Positions 15,897 through 23,017 of a stretch of DNA of 23,017 bases are shown here, piece after piece. Source of the DNA: Aquimarina sp. (lineage in GTDB: Bacteria; Bacteroidota; Bacteroidia; Flavobacteriales; Flavobacteriaceae); NCBI GenBank assembly GCA_020628975.1, contig JAHDEF010000011.1, positions 1 to 23,017 of the forward strand. The letters are read 5' to 3'. How positions within the stretch are numbered: position 1 is the stretch's first letter; the number at the start of each line of letters is the position of its first letter. A model generated the notes under the pieces. The model was not told the origin of the DNA, did no database searches, and saw nothing but the letters and a program-made list of their open reading frames with translations. Both the position numbers and the translations under genes were made by a program.

Positions 15897-18746
15897 ATGG
15901 TAAAAAAATTAATCAAAAAAGCATTTAATATAAGAGATGGTGAGTTAGCTGTCTCTTTTTTAATGCAGTTATATATATTTATAGTAATTACGGTTTTGCT
16001 AATTATTAAGCCAACCGTAAATGCTTTATTTCTATCGCAGTTAGGTGCCGATCAGTTACCTTACGCATATATTATTATAGCACTAATTGCGGTTTTAACT
16101 TCTTATTTTTATAATAGAGCTACAGCACATTTCTCCTTAAAAAAAGTAATCAATGTTTCTTTACTCTTTTTCTCTTTTAGCTTTAGTTTACTGGCACTTT
16201 TTTTAAAGTTAGCATTAGTCAGTGGTGCTGCGTTATATGTTTTTTATGTATTTGTTGCCCTTTTTGGAGTATTGGCAACCTCGCAGTTTTGGGTGCTAGC
16301 TAATTTAGTATTTGATGCTCGAGAAGCAAAAAGACTTTTCGGTTTCATCGGGGCAGGCGCTATTACAGGGGGTATTTTCGGCGGTTACCTTACAACACTT
16401 TTAGCGCGAAGTATTGGAAATGATAATGTAATATTGCTAGCGGCAATATTAATGTTACTTTGTATTCCCATTGTGTTCAAGATTTGGCAAATGCGAATCA
16501 AAAAAATGAATATTTATGTGCGAAAGCAACGTAATGCTGAGGACATAAAATTCAATTCTTCCTTCAAGCTCATAAAAAGTTCACGTCATTTAACCTATAT
16601 GGCTTTTATATTTGGGGTAAGTGTAATTATCGCCAAATTGGTCGATTATCAATTTAGTGACTTTGCCCATACAGCCATAAAAAATTCTGATGATTTGGCT
16701 TCATTTTTCGGGTTTTGGTTTTCTACCTTCAATGTTATAGCACTTTGTATTCAGTTATTCTTCACCAACAAAATTTTACATTATTTAGGAGTAGCAAGCT
16801 CCCTGTTAATTTTACCATTAAGTATAGCTATCGGTTGTCTGTTGTTTTTAACATTTCCTGAGCTTTGGGTACTGGTATTTTTGAAGGGTGTTGATGGAAG
16901 TTTTAAACAATCCATAAATAAAGCTTCTTTTGAATTATCTATATTGCCTATCGCTTCTTCCGTAAGAAACCAAGCAAAGTCTTATATCGATGTGGTGGTT
17001 GATAGTATAGCAACAGGAATTTCAGGTTTTATTTTGATTTTTATTATTAAGAAATTGGACTTAAGTTCTTCTTATGTTACGGTAATTGTTATTCTATTTT
17101 TATTCCTCTGGTTAGTGTTAATTTATAAGCTACGGGAAGCCTACTTTAATTCGTTTCGAACCAATTTGAAACAACTTCTTTCGGATGATAACAGCCATGA
17201 AAAGCCACTTCAAAAAGAAACTACAATAAAGTCGGCTTATCGCATTTTAAACTCAGGTAATGAATTAGAAATTTTAGCTCTTTTAGATAGAATAGATCAA
17301 TTAAAATTAACGCCCTTAAAAGAAAGTATCGTCAATTTGTTAGATCACCCTTCAGATAAAGTGGTAACAGCGTCTATTCAACAATTATTTAAGTATGATA
17401 AAGGAACGGCATCCGCTAAAGTAGAAAGTTTACTAAAAAGAGAAAACACTAAAATTGTAAATGCTGCTATGCATTACCTAATTGATCACACCTATGTGTC
17501 AGATGAGGTAATATTCGATGAATACCTAAACGATAGCAATCCGAAAATTGCTTATGCAGCATTGCAATCCTTAGCAGAAGTTTCTCGAAACAATAATAGA
17601 ATAGGAGAAAAGTATCGATTGAATGATCGAATTTCTTCTGAAATTGCACGATTAAAATTATCTGAAAATAGTCATTTAGAGAAAGAAATTTCTGCACTAT
17701 TAATGAGTATCGGTTTAGCGAGAATAGAAACATTTTACAGCTTTATTTCAACACATTTGCAGAATACCAATATCCGTATAAAAAAGAAAGCTATTCTTGC
17801 TGCAGGAATGACCTCAAATGAGTTCTATATTGAAAAATTGATAGCATTTTTACCAAACAAAGTATTTCGTAATGCGAGTATCAAAGCCTTAAAGTTTTAC
17901 GGCCCACAAATTGCAAAAACTATCCTACAATTCGACACTTTCGAAATATTAAGCAATCAAGAACGAAAATACTTGCCGCGAGTGGTAGAGGCGTTTCGAA
18001 ATAAAAATTCAATTAAAATTTTGCTGCGGCTAGCGAAAAGTAAAGATATTGCTATCCGTTCAGAAGCGGTAAAATCACTATTAAAGTTAACGTCTAAAAA
18101 CACCAATTTAGGTGTTGATGCTAATATCGTGAATCGCCTTATTTTGCAAGAAAATAAGTATTATAAAAATTCTATTTACGGGGTATCATTTCTTAAAGAT
18201 TTGATAAGTAATGAAGGAGGCTTAAAGAAACTAGAAGCCGCTCACAATGATAACATAATCGAATTACAAATTGCTAGGCAAGATTTGCAAGAGTTAATTA
18301 GTAGTCAAGCACAATCAAATTTAAAGCAAATATTCAGACTACTTCGATTTACACATAATAAATCGGATATCGATGTAGCTTACAGTGGGTTGTTCAATAA
18401 AACGCAAGAAGCTAAAATTAATGCTATTGAGTTTCTCGATAATATTTTGAACTTGCGCTTAAAAACAAATATTTTACCCTTAATAGAATATCAATTTGCG
18501 GATAGTGATACAAAAAAACAGCAGGTATTGAATCCTGTTTTTAGTAGCGAAAAACAATTGATTAATACGCTTGTTTTACGAAGAGGGAAAAGGGTGAAAA
18601 TGGCTTGTATCAATTTAATGATGCAATCGCAAGATATTAGCTATATACCCCTACTTCGTAGCTTGCAAAAACATAAAAATGATGAGGTTAGTGCATTTGC
18701 TTTAAAAGCAATTACAGCATTAGAGGCTACTCTGGTAAATGTTTAA
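15897..18746 (+). CDS. Npt/TLC-type nucleotide-carrier-like membrane protein fused to HEAT repeats
   Basis: A 949-residue protein. Residues about 20-415 form some 12 transmembrane helices with features of the Npt1/Npt2 (TLC, ADP/ATP carrier) branch of the MFS: LGADQLPYAYIIIALIAV, then FWVLANLVFDAREAKRLFGF, a Gly-rich IGAGAITGGIFGGYL, and later RNQAKSYIDVVVDSIATGIS. Residues about 440-945 are soluble and built of HEAT-like helical repeats, for example LLDHPSDKVVTASIQQLF, YLNDSNPKIAYAALQSLAEV and LAKSKDIAIRSEAVKSLLKL. Characterised Npt proteins exchange ATP/ADP or import nucleotides in Chlamydiae and Rickettsiae. For free-living Bacteroidota homologues the substrate is not known to me. It directly follows the serine hydrolase gene and diverges from the exported dikinase operon, which suggests a nucleotide supply role; this is inference. 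Confidence 0.82.
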   Translation: MVKKLIKKAFNIRDGELAVSFLMQLYIFIVITVLLIIKPTVNALFLSQLGADQLPYAYIIIALIAVLTSYFYNRATAHFSLKKVINVSLLFFSFSFSLLALFLKLALVSGAALYVFYVFVALFGVLATSQFWVLANLVFDAREAKRLFGFIGAGAITGGIFGGYLTTLLARSIGNDNVILLAAILMLLCIPIVFKIWQMRIKKMNIYVRKQRNAEDIKFNSSFKLIKSSRHLTYMAFIFGVSVIIAKLVDYQFSDFAHTAIKNSDDLASFFGFWFSTFNVIALCIQLFFTNKILHYLGVASSLLILPLSIAIGCLLFLTFPELWVLVFLKGVDGSFKQSINKASFELSILPIASSVRNQAKSYIDVVVDSIATGISGFILIFIIKKLDLSSSYVTVIVILFLFLWLVLIYKLREAYFNSFRTNLKQLLSDDNSHEKPLQKETTIKSAYRILNSGNELEILALLDRIDQLKLTPLKESIVNLLDHPSDKVVTASIQQLFKYDKGTASAKVESLLKRENTKIVNAAMHYLIDHTYVSDEVIFDEYLNDSNPKIAYAALQSLAEVSRNNNRIGEKYRLNDRISSEIARLKLSENSHLEKEISALLMSIGLARIETFYSFISTHLQNTNIRIKKKAILAAGMTSNEFYIEKLIAFLPNKVFRNASIKALKFYGPQIAKTILQFDTFEILSNQERKYLPRVVEAFRNKNSIKILLRLAKSKDIAIRSEAVKSLLKLTSKNTNLGVDANIVNRLILQENKYYKNSIYGVSFLKDLISNEGGLKKLEAAHNDNIIELQIARQDLQELISSQAQSNLKQIFRLLRFTHNKSDIDVAYSGLFNKTQEAKINAIEFLDNILNLRLKTNILPLIEYQFADSDTKKQQVLNPVFSSEKQLINTLVLRRGKRVKMACINLMMQSQDISYIPLLRSLQKHKNDEVSAFALKAITALEATLVNV

Positions 18747-18793
18747 AACCATTTCATCTTTCCCGTACATTTGAAAAGGAATTGGTATAGCGA

Positions 18794-19561
18794 TTATTGT
18801 TTTTCACTTAAATACTTCCAGTATCGTTTTGGTACGTGGCGTTCGTGTAATTTTTTATTTTTTCGAGAAGCTATATTTACACTATTGAAATAATCTTTCC
18901 ATAAATTTTCAAAGGCTACTTCTTCTTCCGTAAAAAAATCGGTAGATGTAATACTGGTGTTAAAGTTTTCGGGGAGTGTTAATTGAATGTCCTCAACAAA
19001 CTCTAAGTTATAATGCAGCCCGTAGTTTCTTTCTAAATCATATATAATCCATCGTTGGTCAGCATAACGTTTTTCAAAATGTTTTGATATCAACGGCAAT
19101 ACGTTAAAATCGGGAGTAATATTGGCAAAATAGATACCATCAGTAGTCAATTTAAATCGAACAAAAGCTTCCATACGGTGCTTTTCTCGTCCTACCATTT
19201 TAGCAATTTGTGCAATTTTAAGTACAGACGGGTTAGAATAATTTTTAAACACAGGGGTTTCTGATTCAAAAATATATTTAATACAATCCAACAATAAATT
19301 TTCAACACCTCTTTTTTCGCTCAAAAAAGCATAATATAGCTGATATACATTTTTACCTGCATTTTTTTTACGTAGCCCTTTCCAAACACGATCTGCTTTA
19401 TGAGTTTCTGTAATTACGATTTCTTTAGTAGCAAATAATTCTGGAGGTTGATTGTGTTCGGGATAAATAGTGACGTTTGTTAACTTTCTTTCAAAAACTA
19501 AAAAAATAGCAGATAAAAATCCTTCGAAACTACCATCATATACCAATTGTGTAGCTTCCAT
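18794..19561 (-). CDS. TIGR03915/DUF4130 family putative DNA-repair protein
   Basis: A 255-residue protein. It starts MEATQLVYDGSFEGFLSAIF, the family-typical opening, and has the central RMEAFVRFKLTTDGIYFANI and the C-terminal RRNYG-like and HVPKRYWKYLSE segments of TIGR03915/DUF4130. In other bacteria this domain is often fused to an UdgX-type uracil-DNA glycosylase domain; here it stands alone. It almost always occurs next to the TIGR03916 radical SAM protein, as it does here, where the two overlap by 1 nt (TAATG). The biochemical function is unknown, and a DNA-repair role is inferred from partners. It is the last gene of the repressor-led operon and ends convergently, 47 bp from the carrier-like gene. 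That gap shows no clear terminator. Confidence 0.88.
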   Translation of the reverse strand: MEATQLVYDGSFEGFLSAIFLVFERKLTNVTIYPEHNQPPELFATKEIVITETHKADRVWKGLRKKNAGKNVYQLYYAFLSEKRGVENLLLDCIKYIFESETPVFKNYSNPSVLKIAQIAKMVGREKHRMEAFVRFKLTTDGIYFANITPDFNVLPLISKHFEKRYADQRWIIYDLERNYGLHYNLEFVEDIQLTLPENFNTSITSTDFFTEEEVAFENLWKDYFNSVNIASRKNKKLHERHVPKRYWKYLSEKQ

Positions 19562-20829
19562 TAATCGAATAGACTTAGTTGGTTAGAAAGCGTAGTTTGG
19601 TATTTGCTTTTTCCCTTTTGAAGAATTAATCCTTTAATATTTTCAGCAGTTAAATCACGTCGTTCAAATTCTTGGCTATGACATGTAATAAAATATCTAG
19701 CCCTGTTTAATGTAATTCCAATTTTCTTCAAGTGTTCCCAATTCAATTTTCGGTAGCGGCGCGCATGTATTATTTTATGAACTGATTGCATGCCCACACC
19801 AGGAATTCTAGCCAACATTCGTTTGTCAGCCGTATTAATATCGATGGGGAATTCGTGTAGGTTTCTTAATGCCCAGCTTAATTTTGGGTCAATATCCAAA
19901 TCTAAGTGTTGATGCTGGGTGTTTAGAATTTCGTTGACATGAAAACCATAAAAGCGCATTAACCAATCGGTTTGGTACAATCGATTTTCACGAAGCATGG
20001 GTACCTCACTTCCAATTTTAGGAAGTCGATTATCGTAGCTAATAGGTACGTAGCCCGAATAATACACCCTTTTTAAATGATATTTTTTGTAGAAGTGATT
20101 TGAAGTTTGCATGATTTGAAAATCACTTTCGCCTGAAGCTCCAATAATCATTTGCGTGCTTTGTCCTGCTGGGGCATAAATTGGGGTGCTTTTAATGATT
20201 TTCTTCTCCGATTGATATTGAATAATTTCATTTTTCACCTTATTCATGGGTTGAATAAAATCATCGAAATTTTTATCGGGTGCTAATTTTTTCAATCCTG
20301 ATTTCGAGGGGATTTCAATATTTACGCTTAATCGATCTGCATATAAACCTGCTTCTCGCATCAACTCGTCCGAAGCACCAGGAATCGATTTTAAATGAAT
20401 ATAACCATTAAAATTTTCTTCGTTTCGCAACTTTTTGGCAACGGCCACTAAACGCTCCATCGTGTAATCGGCATTTTTGAAAATACCAGAACTTAAGAAA
20501 AGTCCTTCAATGTAATTTCTCCGGTAAAATTGAATGGTTAGGTCGACCACTTCTTGAACTTTGAACGCCGCCCTTTTAATATCATTACTTTTCCGAGTAA
20601 CACAATAGGCACAGTCGTATATGCAGTGATTGGTTAGTAGTATTTTCAACAAAGAAACACAGCGTCCATCTTCGGTATACGAATGGCAAATTCCCATACC
20701 TGTAGCATTACCCAAGCCTTTATTTTTATTATTGCGCTTACTGCCACTTGATGAACAAGAAACATCGTATTTAGCAGCATCAGCTAAAATTTTTAGTTTT
20801 TCTTGTACACGTTCAAATGACATCGGCAT
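19561..20829 (-). CDS. TIGR03916 putative DNA modification/repair radical SAM protein
   Basis: A 422-residue cytosolic radical SAM protein. The 4Fe-4S-binding CxxxCxxC is C69-IYD-C73-AY-C76. Other conserved parts are NATGMGICHSYTEDGRCVSLLK just before it, LSSGIFKNADYTME and HLKSIPGASDELM in the barrel, and IYAPAGQSTQMIIGASGESD. The C-terminus (about 330-355) is a helix-hairpin-helix, INTADKRMLARIPGVGMQSV, which binds DNA non-specifically in many repair proteins. This combination identifies TIGR03916. Its substrate is unknown. The start overlaps the exonuclease gene by 17 bp; an in-frame ATG at 20823 is a possible alternative. It is translationally coupled to the TIGR03915 gene downstream. Confidence 0.92.
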   Translation of the reverse strand: MPMSFERVQEKLKILADAAKYDVSCSSSGSKRNNKNKGLGNATGMGICHSYTEDGRCVSLLKILLTNHCIYDCAYCVTRKSNDIKRAAFKVQEVVDLTIQFYRRNYIEGLFLSSGIFKNADYTMERLVAVAKKLRNEENFNGYIHLKSIPGASDELMREAGLYADRLSVNIEIPSKSGLKKLAPDKNFDDFIQPMNKVKNEIIQYQSEKKIIKSTPIYAPAGQSTQMIIGASGESDFQIMQTSNHFYKKYHLKRVYYSGYVPISYDNRLPKIGSEVPMLRENRLYQTDWLMRFYGFHVNEILNTQHQHLDLDIDPKLSWALRNLHEFPIDINTADKRMLARIPGVGMQSVHKIIHARRYRKLNWEHLKKIGITLNRARYFITCHSQEFERRDLTAENIKGLILQKGKSKYQTTLSNQLSLFD

Positions 20830-22159
20830 TATTTAAAAGTTCTTTTCTTAGAATGCGTTGTGCATCAATAGAGTCTTTTTGTCGAATTAAGAATGGCGTT
20901 AGTTCTTCTTCATGACGAATACAAATTTCAGTTGAGATAAACCCGTAGCCTTGATACACACCATTTTCAATACGAACAAATGCGACTTCATCTTCATACC
21001 TACCTGGTTTTTTTATCGTGTTATTTTGAGTGCTTTCAGCTATAGTATTGCAGGCTTTTTTTACACGAGTATTGTAAAGGGCAATGCTTTCTTTTTTGCT
21101 ACAAATCCCTTTACAGGATTTAATTTTATAGTGATTGCATTGGGCAATAGTTTCTTGAAGGTTACAGTATTTAGGACAAAGTTCGTAAATAGCACAAATT
21201 TTTTCTAAATACAACACCGCATCTCGTTGACTATAAAAAACCTGAATAGGACTAGGGCAAAGTCGGGTGGTATTTACCGCAAAATGTATAATTCCTTGTC
21301 TATCTGTATAAGTAAAAATTCCGTATGATTTTGGTAATCTCTTCGAAGCGACATTGTATTTGGGGAAGTGTTGCTTAATAGCAGCGTCTTCCATTAATAG
21401 GGCAATTAATTCACTACCAGAAAGCTCAAAATCGATATGAGCAGTTTCCCTACACAAATCTAATTCTTTAGGTTTTTTGCTGTAGAAATGGCTCAGGACT
21501 CTTTTTTTCAAATTGATCGCTTTTCCAACATAAATGATTGTTCCTTTTTTATTTCTGAAATAATAAATTCCGTTGGCTTCAGGGATTCCATTAAAGACAT
21601 CATCTGGTAAATGTGCTGGCAAGGTAGCTTGTCGACTGTTGGCTTTTAAAAATTTATCAAAAATTGAATTAGCGTTTTCTTGTTTTAATAGCAGCTCAAA
21701 TAATTTTACGGTAGCTTCAGCATCACCTCGAGCGCGGTGTCGATCGGTCAAAGGAATACTAAGGTCATTACATAATTTTCCTAAGCTATATGATCGATGA
21801 TTGGGTAGCAACGTTCTAGAAAGACGAACGGTACATAGTTTTTTTCTTCGGAAAGTCATTTTAATTCTATTGAACTCTCCTTTAATAACATTGTAGTCAA
21901 AGTTTACGCTATGTGCTACGAAAATACAGCCCTCTGTTATTTGTTGTATGTCGCTAGCAATTTCTGCAAAAGTTGGGGCGTTAACCACCATACTATCGTC
22001 AATACCCGTAAGTGCTGTAATATAATCAGGAATTTCAGTTTCAGGATTTACTAAAGAAGTAAATTCATCAACAATCGAGTTTCCATCATATTTAAAAATT
22101 GAAATTTCTGTAATTCGATTTGTCTTCCCCGTCGTTTCTACATCAATAATCGTATACAT
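20813..22159 (-). CDS. DEDDh 3'-5' exonuclease fused to a GIY-YIG (UvrC/Cho-like) nuclease
   Basis: A 448-residue fusion. The N-terminal part (1-160) is a DnaQ-type exonuclease: D6 and E8 in IIDVETTG, D88 in HSVNFDY, and H141 with D146 in HRARGDAEA. The GIY-YIG domain follows at about 194-275, with NGIYYF, IIYVGKAINLKKRVLSHF (R220) and a candidate metal-binding Glu in LLMEDAAIKQHFPKYN. A Cys-containing C-terminal region (about 325-390, with CAIYELCPKYC and CNHYKIKSCKGIC) resembles a UvrC-like Cys cluster. Such fusions are known in several phyla and are thought to incise and trim damaged DNA. Its start is 1 nt from the repressor stop, and its end overlaps the radical SAM gene. The full UvrC repertoire (UvrBC-binding, helix-hairpin-helix) is not seen. 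Confidence 0.9.
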   Translation of the reverse strand: MYTIIDVETTGKTNRITEISIFKYDGNSIVDEFTSLVNPETEIPDYITALTGIDDSMVVNAPTFAEIASDIQQITEGCIFVAHSVNFDYNVIKGEFNRIKMTFRRKKLCTVRLSRTLLPNHRSYSLGKLCNDLSIPLTDRHRARGDAEATVKLFELLLKQENANSIFDKFLKANSRQATLPAHLPDDVFNGIPEANGIYYFRNKKGTIIYVGKAINLKKRVLSHFYSKKPKELDLCRETAHIDFELSGSELIALLMEDAAIKQHFPKYNVASKRLPKSYGIFTYTDRQGIIHFAVNTTRLCPSPIQVFYSQRDAVLYLEKICAIYELCPKYCNLQETIAQCNHYKIKSCKGICSKKESIALYNTRVKKACNTIAESTQNNTIKKPGRYEDEVAFVRIENGVYQGYGFISTEICIRHEEELTPFLIRQKDSIDAQRILRKELLNNADVI

Positions 22160-22160
22160 A

Positions 22161-22931
22161 CTATAAGTGTTTTTTCAAAGCTTTTAGTTCTATGCCGAGT
22201 TCATTAAAGAGGTTTAAAATACTACTGATTTGCAATTCATCTTCGCGGTATTCTTGGGTATTAATACAGCAAGTGAATTCCCATAATTCGATGATTTCAT
22301 CAATAGGTACTTCGTAAGGTTCGTAGCTTTTGTTGTCAGAAACTAATAGTAAGTTTCCCTTTTCAGTTATACGATCGTAAACCCTTTTGTATACCATCCC
22401 ATCATTAAGGGTGAGCAGTACATAAGTTCTTCCGTCAATAATATCAGTGCGACTTTCCACAAACCTACCGATCACAAAAGCGCCATCTTTCATCGGTAAC
22501 ATAGAATCTCCTTTGATAGGAAAAGCACGGTGTTTCCCCGTAGGTAAAAAAGGTAGTTTTATATGTTGTAATTGTTCAATATATTCTGGGTCATCATATC
22601 CACTAAGATATCCTGCGGAAGCTTTTACAGGTACGAGTTCAATCAAATTATCATTATCGCTATCAATAGCTACAGGAAATAAAATTCGATTATTAGCAAT
22701 TTTAAGAAGCGAATGATCGCCAGTTTTACAGAGGTCAGTCCGTATGAGAACATCAACAGGAATCTCAAAATAATCAGCTAATTTAATTAGCATGCCAATG
22801 GAGGGTGCTGATCTGTTTTCTTCGTACGATCCAATACGAGACCTAGGGACTTCAATAATTTTGGCTAAAGCTTCTTGCGAAAGCTTATTAGAAAGTCTTA
22901 GGTGCTTAATATTTGTTGCTACTACATTCAT
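22161..22931 (-). CDS. XRE-S24 (LexA-like) self-cleaving transcriptional repressor
   Basis: A 256-residue regulator from the ATG at 22931. A longer frame reaches 22973 but would start upstream of the predicted transcription start. Residues 5-60 are an XRE-type helix-turn-helix (LRLSNKLSQEALAKIIEVPR, then SRIGSYEENR). Residues about 100-215 are an S24 peptidase domain. The cleavage site is the Ala-Gly pair at 106-107 in KASAGYLSGY, the nucleophile is S143 in KGDSMLP and the general base is K182 in MVYKRVY. LexA, CI and related repressors self-cleave at such sites when RecA filaments form after DNA damage. The gene heads a four-gene operon of nuclease and repair-like proteins, and its promoter holds an inverted repeat suitable for autoregulation. 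A canonical LexA has a winged helix instead, so lexA is not assigned. Confidence 0.9.
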   Translation of the reverse strand: MNVVATNIKHLRLSNKLSQEALAKIIEVPRSRIGSYEENRSAPSIGMLIKLADYFEIPVDVLIRTDLCKTGDHSLLKIANNRILFPVAIDSDNDNLIELVPVKASAGYLSGYDDPEYIEQLQHIKLPFLPTGKHRAFPIKGDSMLPMKDGAFVIGRFVESRTDIIDGRTYVLLTLNDGMVYKRVYDRITEKGNLLLVSDNKSYEPYEVPIDEIIELWEFTCCINTQEYREDELQISSILNLFNELGIELKALKKHL

Positions 22932-22938
22932 TACACTA

Positions 22939-22959
22939 CAAATATAAGCATATAATGCT
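22939..22959 (-). promoter_or_regulatory. Promoter -7 box and putative operator of the repressor operon
   Basis: On the minus strand TATATTTG (22946-22939) matches the -7 consensus TAnnTTTG and ends 7 nt before the ATG at 22931, so the leader would be only a few nt. Immediately upstream, AGCAT (22947-22951) and ATGCT (22955-22959) form an inverted repeat with a 3 bp spacer, between the -7 box and the -33 region. The nearest TTG on this strand is 24 bp upstream of the -7 box, so the -33 match is weak. Two copies of GCTGAAAA (22957-22964 and 22986-22993, plus strand) also lie in this region. Confidence 0.5.
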
Positions 22960-23017
22960 GAAAATTTAAGCAATTATTGGGTTAAGCTGAAAAGTTGTGG
23001 AGTGTTAAATATTACTT

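Noticed and set aside
18747..18793. Terminator between the convergent carrier-like and DUF4130 genes
   Set aside because: Only 4 bp pairings (ACCA/TGGT) could be made; too weak to report.
20813..22931. Prophage or integrative element suggested by the CI-like XRE-S24 repressor
   Set aside because: No integrase, phage structural gene or att-like repeat is present, and the following genes are chromosomal repair-type families.

Overview
The window is low-GC DNA from a member of the Bacteroidota, most probably a marine Flavobacteriaceae species. Three things point there: a type IX secretion (T9SS) C-terminal sorting domain, several promoter -7 boxes of the Bacteroidota type TAnnTTTG, and family content typical of the group (DUF5522, TIGR03915/TIGR03916, an XRE-S24 repressor). 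The 'marine' part rests only on a GH86-type agarase/porphyranase gene and is inference. I see no tRNA, rRNA, CRISPR array, insertion sequence or integrase. No gene-free stretch exceeds 300 bases; the two longest are 1313-1588 (276 bp) and 14698-14977 (280 bp).

Layout. 1-2269: a partial PLP-dependent ACC deaminase/D-cysteine desulfhydrase homologue (-), a 54-residue Cys-rich DUF5522 protein (+), the GTPase Era (-) with a near-consensus promoter, and a short-chain dehydrogenase (+). 2319-2433: a multi-stem structured intergenic element. 2443-5164: a SprT-like metalloprotease, a DUF389 membrane protein and an overlapping exported protein of unknown function. 7075-5184 (-): an MlaE/MlaF-type lipid ABC transporter pair followed by a Dabb-domain lipoprotein. 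7200-8174 (-): a small exported protein and a minimal MscS-type channel. 8261-10465 (+): a secreted GH86-family glycoside hydrolase split by one in-frame TAG, so a probable recent pseudogene.

10518-18746 is the most unusual part. Two divergent two-gene operons share a 280 bp intergenic region that holds a palindrome with 10 bp arms. The leftward operon encodes an exported protein with a phosphohistidine domain followed by a PPDK/PEP-synthase-type ATP-grasp domain (the domain order of glucan water dikinases), then an exported class-A-beta-lactamase-fold serine hydrolase. The rightward operon encodes a second exported serine hydrolase of the same fold and an Npt/TLC-type (ADP/ATP carrier-like) membrane protein fused to about 500 residues of HEAT-like repeats. 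An exported ATP-dependent enzyme next to a nucleotide-carrier-like protein suggests an envelope phosphorylation system supplied with nucleotide across the inner membrane. That is a hypothesis, not a demonstrated function.

22931-18794 (-): a tight four-gene operon, led by an XRE-S24 repressor with a LexA-like self-cleavage site. It continues with a DEDDh exonuclease/GIY-YIG nuclease fusion, a TIGR03916 radical SAM protein with a helix-hairpin-helix, and a TIGR03915/DUF4130 protein. It looks like a small damage-inducible DNA-repair operon. Its promoter, with an inverted repeat beside the -7 box, lies inside the window.
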